From NCBI GenBank assembly GCA_039704465.1, contig JASFAU010000001.1, forward strand, positions 62,001 through 126,000: a stretch of 64,000 nucleotides of DNA, given 5' to 3'. Position 1 is the first letter of the stretch; each line of letters starts with the position of its first letter. The notes beneath the pieces are model-generated. The model made no database searches. It had not been told where the DNA came from and saw nothing but the letters and a program-made list of their open reading frames with translations. This DNA comes from Plasmodiophora brassicae. Lineage: Eukaryota; Endomyxa; Phytomyxea; Plasmodiophorida; Plasmodiophoridae. A program made the translations under genes and the position numbers. Below, piece after piece: positions 43,758-52,130 of this stretch.

Positions 43758-44429
43758 CTACTGGGGCAGCTGGACTGCTGACGTACGCCCACGTGAGTGA
43801 AGCGAAGGGCGCCGAACAGTGCGAAGGTTGCCGGGGCGTGAAGCAGGCTGACGGTACGGCACGACGACAAAGACCATGGTCCGGGTCACGCCGACCTGGA
43901 TAATGAGGTGCGACAGACACAAGGAGGACCGGAGCAGACGGTACGGTTCCGATTGCGTGTACGCGCGGGCAGGCACGGGCTCGTGCTCCACCAGGAATTC
44001 GGGGTCCAGTCGTGCGAACTGGGACCATAGCAAGTACAGCTCAGCAAAGGTTTGGCGGAACATGGGATCGCACAGTGGCAGCAACGAATTTAACGAGGAC
44101 AGCGGATGAAGCCGAACGAAACGAGGCGGGTGACGCAAGCCTGGTGTCTGCACAGGACTGTGCCAGAACACGTCATGGAACAGGTGATGAACGCTGGGAA
44201 GGACGGTCGGCTGTTGATGCCACCAACCATGCTCTCCACGTGCCACAGGCACTGTAGCAGCTTGCGGTACGGAAGGCGGATGCGATGTCGATGCTGGGGC
44301 CTGGGCCGTCCCCTGTGGTCGCTGGCTCTGAGACGTCAGCGAGGTGGCAGGAGTCGCAGCCGCGGGGCGGGTCGCGTCGACGACGCCTCCGACAACGACG
44401 ACTAGCGCAGCAATGGTAACGATGTTCAT
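43758..44429 (-). CDS. putative secreted protein, unknown family
   Basis: The frame is open to 44501; I start at the ATG at 44429 because it begins a signal peptide (MNIVTIAALVVVVGGVVDA). An Ala/Pro/Thr/Gln-rich segment follows, then a His/Pro/Leu-rich central part (HHLFHDVFWHSPVQTPGLRH) and PMFRQTFAELYLLWSQFARL. The C-terminal 60 residues contain a possible membrane stretch (VGVTRTMVFVVV); a short intron there cannot be excluded. No family recognised. Confidence 0.5.
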   Translation of the reverse strand: MNIVTIAALVVVVGGVVDATRPAAATPATSLTSQSQRPQGTAQAPASTSHPPSVPQAATVPVARGEHGWWHQQPTVLPSVHHLFHDVFWHSPVQTPGLRHPPRFVRLHPLSSLNSLLPLCDPMFRQTFAELYLLWSQFARLDPEFLVEHEPVPARAYTQSEPYRLLRSSLCLSHLIIQVGVTRTMVFVVVPYRQPASRPGNLRTVRRPSLHSRGRTSAVQLPQ

Positions 44430-44706
44430 CGGCCTGGGCTCAGCACAGGGTCGGTGACGTTCGACTGGGCACGAACCAACGATCGAACCCTGCGAAACCA
44501 TCTGAGCAGCGGAAACCCGTCCCGGCGAAACAGCAGTGCCGATCCGGGATCCCGCGGCCGCACGTCTCGTAGGTTACCGGGGAGGTGGCGCCGGTACGAA
44601 CACCGCAAGGGACGCCGCCGTACCGGTCCGGTACTGGCGTGCGATCGAAGCCTACCTCTTGTCGACACGTCCCTGCCAGGTTACGCCTAATGACGACGTA
44701 TATTCG

Positions 44707-46075
44707 TTACTGCTGCACGCCACTACTAGGGCCGCCGACGTCGACGTGAGCGTGCAACAGCAGGGCGACCTCGTGGTGGGCGTGCGCCGTCGCAATGCCG
44801 AACGCCGTCCGATTGAGGTTGTCCAGGGCGAGCAGATCGATTCCGGGGGCGCTCAGCAGGGATTCGACCACGGCCAGATGTCCCGTCGATGCGGCGACGT
44901 GGAGCGGCGTCTTTCGCTGGCTGTTGCGCGCGTTGACGTCTATCCCCGGGGCGCGTAATAGCAACTCAGCGATCTGTGCGTACCCACCGGATACAGCAAG
45001 AACGTGCAACACGGTCGTCTGCATATCGTCACGTGCATTGACGTCGATCCCGGGTGCCCCCAGCAGCAATTCAACGATGTCGTCATACCCGGCAAGCACG
45101 GCGTAATGCAGGGGCGTCATTAGGTCGTCGTTGTAGGCGTTCACGTCGGTCCCGGGCGCATGGGCCAGCAATGCGACAACATCGCGACGACGATGGATCA
45201 CCGCCCAGTGCAATGGCGTCATGTGGGCGCCGTCCCGCAGGTTGGCATCGACACCGGGGAAGCGCAGCAGCAATATGACGATGCCGAGATACCCGGCAGG
45301 CGCTGCTCTGTGCAGAGGCGTGCTCTGCAAATAGTCACGCACGTTGACGTCGATCCCGGGAGCATCCACGAGAAACTCGACGATCCGTTCCTCGTTGTTG
45401 CGTGTCGCCCACAACAGCAAGGTCTCAAGGCGGTGCCAGAGCACGCCATTAAGCACGGTGGCGTTGCCGCCAGCGATGAGCAGACCTTGAATCTGGCGTA
45501 CGATCGACTTCCTGGCTGTGGTGTCCGCGACCTGACCAAGGCGGACAATGCCAGGCGCGTTGCTCACAACGTACCAGAAGGGGTCTGTCTGTAGCGTGTC
45601 GCGCATGGCAGTGATGTCGCCCCAGGAACGCTTCGTAGACGTAATCGCGTCCATCAGGCCGCGCATGTCCAGGTAATTGGCGGCGACCATCAGCCGGCAC
45701 TGGGCCTGCAGGCCCGTTGCCTCGAAGACGTCGTGCGCGAATTGGCCAGCAGCCTCGATCTGTTAATCATTGGTTATCGTCTACTCGCATTGAACGAACC
45801 TGGAATACCTCGTGCGATGCCGTTGCGTTGATGAACGTCACGATCGTATCCAGCTCGGCGTTGGCGATGGCTGACAAAGGAATCGGATCCACGTCGTTGA
45901 GACAAGCGAGGAGGTCGCCCAGCACTGCGGAGTGCTGGATGGCGGCCGAATCGTTGACGACATGGTCAACAAGGTCGCTGGAGCGGAGCCTGACAGCGTC
46001 GACGCGATATCTCCCGAGGAGAGCGATCAGGATCAGGGACGGCGCCATGATGGTGATACGCAGGGAAACGCCCAT
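44707..46075 (-). CDS. secreted SKP1/POZ-ankyrin fusion protein
   Basis: Two exons, 45809-46075 and 44707-45759, with a 49-nt intron 45760-45808 and matching phases; about 439 residues. The N-terminus (MAPSLILIALLGRYRVDA, second ATG at 46048) is signal-peptide-like. Then comes a full SKP1/POZ fold: VRLRSSDLVDHVV ... DPIPLSAIANAELDTIVTF, and after the splice FAHDVFEAT ... RLMVAANYLDMRGLMDAI, matching the SKP1 C-terminal helices. The remainder is about six ankyrin repeats with a recurring loop (APGIDVNARD). SKP1 joins cullin-1 to F-box proteins; here ankyrins replace the separate F-box partner. Combination with a secretion signal suggests an exported adaptor. SKP1/BTB-POZ-ankyrin proteins have been noted among plasmodiophorid effector candidates. 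Confidence 0.82.
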
Positions 46076-46495
46076 GGACGGCTTCGTAACGATATGGTTT
46101 GCCGTTCAACGTCTGGGACCTAGCCGAGGCAGATATACTGAAGCGACTCTACACCAAACTTGTTATGGCACGGCCGGGCCAGCAGCGGCTGGTAGCTGGA
46201 AGGGTCCATGACAATCTATTTATAGCAACGCCGTTGCCCGTTTTTGTTGCTGCATCTCCCGACATCCTCGTCGACTTGGCGCTGGAGACGTCACGAGAAT
46301 AGTTCCGTTTCCCGCAGCAGTATCGTGGTGGGCCCGCTGATCCTCTTCATCTCCCTCACGTGAGCTAGTCGATCTGCTCCCAACCTGGCCTATCGTCACC
46401 GTTTGGAAACAGGTTTAATTAATTAAGTTCACTACGCTGTATGTGCCGGATAGATGATGTGGCGTTTCAAAATATATGCAACGCTCAACGACATC
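46076..46495. other. intergenic, no gene seen
   Basis: Divergent/tail region between the SKP1-ankyrin gene start and the stop of the TPR gene. AT-richer; contains TTAATTAATTAA near 46417-46428. No coding signal. Confidence 0.5.
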
Positions 46496-47173
46496 TTACC
46501 CGAACGTCGAGACAATTTCATCGGGTGGCAATCGCGTTTCGCCGAGTGGAAGGTTCCTGTCGCTGTCGAGTGGAGAAGGATTGTCATCGCTCACAGCGGC
46601 CTTGTCGAGTTGCTCTTCAGGAATGGATTCGTTAGCTGAGTGACCGGCGTCGGTACCCAGTGCGGCATTTGTGTTGGCGGTTAGTCTTGCCAAGTACAGT
46701 TCTCGTTGGTTCTCTTCATTCATCAGCTCGATCTGCAACTCAACGAGCAGCTGCCAATCGGAGTCAAACCCCTCTGCTACACTGTGAGCCTGATTTCACA
46801 CCGCAATTCAAGCATCGGTACCATTGGCGCATTGGGCGAGGTGCTCGATAGCCTGACGTCGCTGATTCAATGACGCAAGCGCGTATCCTAACAGATGGCG
46901 CCCAGGCAGTAGGGAGTTGGGCGTCTGTACGTAGCCCGATAGGAAAGCTGCGCTGGCCTTATACATGCCGGCATCAAATGCGTTCTTGCCGGCGGCGTAT
47001 AGGTCTAACGGATCCGGTTTGCGATTGAGTTGGACAGCCAGCCAGTGCACGATCTCCGCTGGCGCTTTGCTGTCATCGAACCCAACCCATGATATTTCGC
47101 TGTCAGCGCTTGACGGTAAATGTGAGGTAGATGGCGTCCTGCGCCCAATTCTCCTCGCCATCCGGCCTACCAT
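46496..47173 (-). CDS. small TPR-fold protein
   Basis: Exons 46822-47173 and 46496-46773 with a 48-nt GT-AG intron 46774-46821; the join reads AQCANEGFDSDW and the total is about 209 residues. The first exon carries two TPR-like helix pairs (LYAAGKNAFDAGMYKASAAF and LLGYALASLNQRRQAIEHL). The second exon is acidic with a coiled segment (LLVELQIELMNEENQRELYL). No signal peptide. Family not recognised; probably a protein-binding adaptor. Confidence 0.65.
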
Positions 47174-48407
47174 GAAGTACTCAATCGATCTGGGCGAACA
47201 TTAGGGCGCTCAGGCTATACGAGCTGGACCTCGGACTCCGCCACGGACTCCGCCACGGACGCCGGCACCGTGTGTGCGCCGAGCGCTGCGGTGTCCTGGC
47301 CATTTCGATATCAGCATGCAAGCAGACCGATAGACGTGAGTTCCCATATTTGCTTGACCGACATGAACGATGATGTCTTTATAGTTATCCCTGTCTGATA
47401 ATTGATTGTTGAGGACAGCATTTGTATCTGAGTTCGCCACTATTTCGCGTAGCTAAAACCTTGTTCTGTTTGCCGACGGTTCTAACAAGCAATTGTCTTG
47501 CAGGTGCTTATTGGTCATTTCCGATGCAGAGGCGGCTGTCCTGGAGGCATCCATGGGGCTAATGCCTCCAGGACAATCGTCGAGCGCCTTCGAGTTTGAC
47601 CAGACGTGAGGTCTCAAGGCATTGCCCGATGAAGAGTGGCGATATGCCCACTTCTGACACCTCTAATATGAACCTAAACGGTGATATTTACCTGGGCTCT
47701 GAGGGCATGTCGTTGTATCCAACACACGTTTGCTGTACTGCTGGTTCAATTTATGTACTGTATTTCGAGCGGCTATCCGGACAAGTTGATGGAGCATCTT
47801 CGACTGTAGTCCCCACAATGGTGGCTTACGTGCGGACATGCTCTGTCATCTTGTCGCCGTCGTGATCAATCAATATACCATCCTTTGCTTACCTAATGGT
47901 TCAGCACCCACAGGCAGTGATACTTGGGCACACAACAGTTGTCAACAACAGCAGTTCATCGTCGATTGGACACCTGGGTGTCAGCGTAACGAGCATGCGG
48001 GGTATCGATGCTATTACCGTTTAGCCGCTGTTCCAGATCACAATCCTCACGCTGCTGATGCCCTTCGGGTGCACCCGGACGTTCGGAACGAGGTCCCAGT
48101 GCAGCTGTGCCGTCCGATTCCTAGCACGAGCGATTAGACTCGTGCTGTTGAGCAGGGCCACCCGGGCATTGGGGCAACGTCCCCAGCACGCATATGCCGT
48201 CCACGAATGCATCTAAGGGTGCCACTACTTGTACCGTCCACCTGACTGATGGCCAATGATTCCCCCACCGTTGCCCAACGGATCCTGTCGATGGATCCAC
48301 GGCCAGCGCTGGTCGTATCGCCGGCGCTGACCTGTCTGGCAAGGGCGCTCGGTTGTGTATCGCCCGCAAAGGCGGACCTGTGCACCTTGGACTGCTGTGC
48401 CTTTATG
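47174..48407. other. AT-richer gene-poor stretch
   Basis: No supported gene. It contains three CGGACTCCG-type motifs at 47232-47264 and a 14-bp perfect hairpin at 47537-47575. Short open frames near 47600-48140 have no recognisable features. Confidence 0.6.
47537..47575. repeat. 14-bp perfect inverted repeat
   Basis: TGTCCTGGAGGCAT (47537-47550) and ATGCCTCCAGGACA (47562-47575) pair perfectly around an 11-base loop. It lies outside any gene. It could be a folded small RNA, a mobile-element end, or a protein-binding palindrome. Confidence 0.8.
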
Positions 48408-49085
48408 CTACAACTCGTCGCGATCCATGTCCGATTCGTCGTCGTACGCCGGCGCCCGCTCCGTCGTCACGATCGACATGATGATCCATCCGATAACGTC
48501 GCCGTCATAGTCGTCGACAACGGTGAACGAGCCAGCGTCGGATCTGGCCTTCAGCCTCCGCGAATACGTCTGTCCGGGCTCCCAGACCGTGTCGTCCACG
48601 TTCTGCTCCACGATGTCCACGAAGGCGTCGCCGACGGCGACGACGACGGCGACATGGCCGGTGCGCTCGTAGAACCCGGCCGGGCGCCAGATGAGCAGCG
48701 ACCCGATTTCAGGCCGGACCCGTGATCCGTTCGCGAACCTGCGCCAGGCGACCCGCTCGCCATCAGCAACGCGCCGCACGCCGTCCAGGTCCCAGATCTG
48801 GTAGGCGTTGACGACGTCGTCGAACGCGACGCCAGCGTTCACGACCAGGTACCGCCTGGCCAGCTCCACACACTGCCACTGGAACCCGGTGAAGACGTCG
48901 CCCAGGAACGCGTGGTACTTGGGGTCGCCGGCCCGCAGCGCCTCGCGGTACGCCTCGGGCGACTCGGTGTGGCACGAACGCACCTGGACGCCACCGTGCG
49001 ACACGCCGAGGACGTCGCCGAACGGGGCGCGCGCGTCGGCGCCGACGACGACGGCCGCGACCACAATGACGGCCGGCCACCACAT
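48408..49085 (-). CDS. secretory CHAP amidase, glutathionylspermidine amidase-like
   Basis: An intronless 225-residue protein with signal peptide MWWPAVIVVAAVVVGADA. The CHAP (NlpC/P60 clan) domain has the catalytic Cys in GFQWQCVELARRYL, the His in RTGHVAVVV and a polar residue in DIVEQN. The surrounding pattern (FTGFQWQCVE..RRYLVVN..VAF.DV..AY.IW, GSLLIW) is that of the amidase domain of bacterial and trypanosomatid glutathionylspermidine synthetase/amidase, which splits glutathionylspermidine. The synthetase domain is absent. The C-terminus is DRDEL, a KDEL-like ER-retrieval tail. So an ER-resident hydrolase acting on gamma-Glu peptide amides, glutathione conjugates or a peptide-type substrate is proposed; the substrate is not known from sequence. 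Confidence 0.85.
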   Translation of the reverse strand: MWWPAVIVVAAVVVGADARAPFGDVLGVSHGGVQVRSCHTESPEAYREALRAGDPKYHAFLGDVFTGFQWQCVELARRYLVVNAGVAFDDVVNAYQIWDLDGVRRVADGERVAWRRFANGSRVRPEIGSLLIWRPAGFYERTGHVAVVVAVGDAFVDIVEQNVDDTVWEPGQTYSRRLKARSDAGSFTVVDDYDGDVIGWIIMSIVTTERAPAYDDESDMDRDEL

Positions 49086-49113
49086 CGCGTTAGGAGGCCG
49101 ATGCCGTTTAGTA

Positions 49114-50466
49114 CTATGGCGCGATATGCTCGTCTACAGTGTCGTCGTCGCCCAGGAGCCGGTTGGTCCTATCGACGAGCGCCCTGGACTGCCGTATGCT
49201 AACGACGAAGAAGCCGAGGGCGACGGCGAACGTGAACAGCGCGACGACGAGGATGCCGACCTGGACGGCGGGGACGAACGCGATGATCAGCAGGAGCAGG
49301 CCGTAGACGGCCAGGCCGGCCGCCCCCTTCTGGATGGCGCCCTTCAGCAGGCGGGCGCCGGCTACCGCGTTCGACCGGACGATCGCCTGCAGGTCGACCG
49401 TCCGGATACGCTGGTGGTCGGTCGTGTGGTGCGTGTCGTGCAACAGCTGCAGGTGGCGCTGGATCAGGCGGATCTCGCGGACGATCAGGACGCCGACGGC
49501 CACGTAGACGAAGGCGGCGAACCCGAGCGACCAGTAGTACGAGGCCGACGACGCCATCGCGAACATGACGACAACGATGACGAGGGCGATGACGGCGAAC
49601 AGGACGCTGGCGCCCATCCACAGCTTCTCGAGCATGTCGGCGATGCCGAGCAGCGCGTCCAGGGCGACCTCGTTGTCGTCGGCGCCCGTCGCGACCGGGA
49701 ACGGGTTCACCTCCGACTCCATCGCGATGCTGAACGACGACGAGGGCGATTGCGGCGGCGGCCCCGGTGCAGGCGACGCTGGCCGCTCGGGCGTCCTGGC
49801 TGGCGGTGCCGGCACTCGCCGCTGCTGCTGCTGCTGCTGCTGCTTGGCCGGCGCGCGTGCACGTGGCCGCACCGCGGGCACCGGCTGCGCCCTGATGCTG
49901 TCACCGTCGTCGTCGTCGTAGTTCCCCGAATCAAAGTCGTGCGAGTCGCTGGACGATCGCGTGACGGCACCCGAGAAGATCGACGACGGATCGTCGTCGT
50001 CGTGATCGAAGGACCTGCCGGTGCGGGACGTTCTCGTCGGCGACGGGTCGCTTTCCGCGAAGTGGCGGTCATCGTAATAACGGTCATTGTCGTCGTCGTC
50101 GTCGTCGTTCCAGACGCGTTGCTTGACCGAGTGCCGGTGCGTTTCGTCCTCGTGCCAGTCGAGCGGGGTCGGCGGTCCCCGAAGGAACGCCGCATAGGGC
50201 CTCGGTGGTCGCAGGGCAGGCTCGAACAGGGGGCGGTCGCGGGCGTCCTGCCATCGGCGACCGCCGTCGTAGTTGATTCGGGACGGGCGTCGCGGCGGGT
50301 CTGGTCGCCACCCGTCACGGTCCCATCGATGATGGTATTGCGGATCGTGGAACGGGTCCGGATCGGACAGCCGCCGACGCGACGTGCCGTAGGGCGGCGT
50401 CACCGCCGTCGGCGAGGAATGCCCGCGCCGCCGGCGACGCCGACGCTGGTCGTCTACGCCAGGCAT
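49114..50466 (-). CDS. four-TM membrane protein with disordered N-terminus
   Basis: A 450-residue intronless frame. Residues 1-250 are disordered: Arg-, Asp- and Pro-rich, with an Asp run (NDDDDDDNDRYYDD), a Gln run (QQQQQQQ near 49826-49846) and Pro/Ser repeats. Membrane helices follow: LWMGASVLFAVIALVIVVVM, YWSLGFAAFVYVAVGVLIV, GLAVYGLLLLIIAFVP and VGILVVALFTFAVALGFFVV, with an amphipathic His-rich segment between the pairs. Family not recognised. It starts about 500 bases from the divergent F-box/ankyrin gene. Confidence 0.7.
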   Translation of the reverse strand: MPGVDDQRRRRRRRGHSSPTAVTPPYGTSRRRLSDPDPFHDPQYHHRWDRDGWRPDPPRRPSRINYDGGRRWQDARDRPLFEPALRPPRPYAAFLRGPPTPLDWHEDETHRHSVKQRVWNDDDDDDNDRYYDDRHFAESDPSPTRTSRTGRSFDHDDDDPSSIFSGAVTRSSSDSHDFDSGNYDDDDGDSIRAQPVPAVRPRARAPAKQQQQQQQRRVPAPPARTPERPASPAPGPPPQSPSSSFSIAMESEVNPFPVATGADDNEVALDALLGIADMLEKLWMGASVLFAVIALVIVVVMFAMASSASYYWSLGFAAFVYVAVGVLIVREIRLIQRHLQLLHDTHHTTDHQRIRTVDLQAIVRSNAVAGARLLKGAIQKGAAGLAVYGLLLLIIAFVPAVQVGILVVALFTFAVALGFFVVSIRQSRALVDRTNRLLGDDDTVDEHIAP

Positions 50467-50967
50467 TAGGCGGCATCACCGTCACCACATGGACGATGAC
50501 CGCACGCGGAGAGATTTCATCGGCACGCACGGGCACGCGACCCGGGTCGTCGACGCGCCTGCATGCCGGAGCAGGCAGGCAGGCAGGCAGGTAGCTATCC
50601 CGGTTCGAATAACCTGTGGCGATCTGACGGCGAATGCGTCGGGGCGGCCGCGGACAAAAGTTTGCAATTGAGGCCCCCTTCCACGGAAAGAAGGGGGGGG
50701 GGGAATTTCGGGATCCGTCGAGCGCCGCCGGCAGACAAGCGAGCTGACGGCACAAAAACCAGGGGCTGACGAGTGTGTATGGAAATGTAAGAATGGGTTT
50801 GCGCGCACAAGCGACGGCGTGACGAATTTTGGGGAGCCGTGTGGAGGGACGCCCCGAAGTGGTACTAGCGGCAGTCTGTCAGCGTCCGCAACGAAGCACC
50901 TGCGGGTCACAGGCCCGTTCCATGTGCGAACGTTCCCGGGCGTGATCGACCCCGGCCGACGAGGAGG
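50467..50967. other. divergent intergenic region with simple repeats
   Basis: It contains a (GGCA)n run near 50569-50592 and a run of about 12 G at 50692-50703. As the only gap between two divergent genes it should hold both promoters. No gene. Confidence 0.6.
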
Positions 50968-52090
50968 ATGCCCCGGTATCGCAAGCGGGGGCGGGGGCGC
51001 GCGCTGGCCGCCGTCCCGGACGACGTGCGCGCGTCGATCGTCGCCTGGGTCGAGTGGGACGACTGGGACACGATCTGCGCTGTCCGCGCCGCGTCGTCCG
51101 CGTTCAGGAACGCCGTCGACGGCCACATCCGATGCGTGCTGACGCGCGACGCGATCCTGCCGATCACGTCGCCCGTCCCGGCCTTCTTCGTCGACATCGC
51201 CGCCGACCTCGTCACCAGGCCCGTCTGCCTCGGGTCGCGTCAGACGCTGCGGGCGCTGTTCGCCAAGTTCTACCGCGTCGGGCACCTGGAGGCGGTCCGG
51301 GCCTGCATCGACGCGCCGCACAGCGTCGACGCCGTCTGTTTCGACCAGGTCCTGACGCTGTGCGACCGGTTCGGCACGAACCGCTGCCTGGACGTCGTCC
51401 AAGCCTGGATCCGCACCACGAAACGCCTAAGGCGCGACGCGTTATCGGACGCGCTGGGCTCGGCCAGCATGAGGTGCCAATGGGATCTGGTCCGGCTCCT
51501 GATCGAACAGGGCGCCGTCGTCAACGGTAGGGAACACGCGCGTGCCTGCCCGCTGGCGCCGTGCTCACCGTCCGGGTGCAGAGTACAACAACGAGGCGCT
51601 GATCTGGGCGAGCTGGTTCGGCAACTGGGACGTCGTCCGGCTGCTGATCGACAAAGGCGCCGTGGCGTCCAGCTTCAGCAGCAAGGCGCTGGTCAGCGCT
51701 AGCCGTAAAGGGTGCCTGGAGATCGTGCAACTGCTGCTGGACCATGGAGCGGTGGCGTCAGCGCTACAGAGCCGGGCGCTGGTCTGCGCCAGCCAGGGCG
51801 GGTTCACCGCCATCGTCGACTTGCTGCTGAAGCATGGTGCGCACGCCACCGACCAGAACAACGAGGCGCTGATCATGGCGTGCGAGAACGGCCACTACGA
51901 CGCCGTCGACCTGCTGCTGAGGAACGGCGCCGATGCAACGACGATGGACAACTATCCGGTCAGGCTGGCCCAGATCGGGCGGCATGACAGGATCGTCGGC
52001 CTGCTCGTACGGTACGGAGCGGTTGTGCCGGGCGACAACGCTGCCGTCGTGTCGTCGTCCGGGATGTTGATGCAGTCTGCGTTCCCCTAG
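50968..52090 (+). CDS. F-box-like/ankyrin-repeat protein
   Basis: Exons 50968-51526 and 51582-52090 with a 55-nt intron 51527-51581; about 355 residues. The N-terminus AVPDDVRASIVAWVEWDDWDTICAVRAASSAFRNAVD has the spacing of an F-box (LPxxV...W.D...VR..S..FR..V). After a spacer come ankyrin-like repeats in both exons (WDLVRLLIEQGAVVN; NNEALIWASWFGNWDVVRLL; SKALVSASRKGCLEIVQLLL; SRALVCASQGGFTAIVDLLL; NNEALIMACENGHYDAVDLL). No signal peptide. If the F-box is real it would bind SKP1 and present ankyrin-bound substrates for ubiquitination; the F-box assignment is by eye. Confidence 0.75.
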
Positions 52091-52130
52091 CGGCAGTCCA
52101 TGGCATGCTCATCGCTGACTGCTTTAGCAA

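Noticed and set aside
50569..50703. GGCA run and poly-G tract considered as telomere-like or recombination sequence
   Set aside because: The run is too short and not telomere-like (no TTAGGG type unit); simple-sequence slippage explains it.
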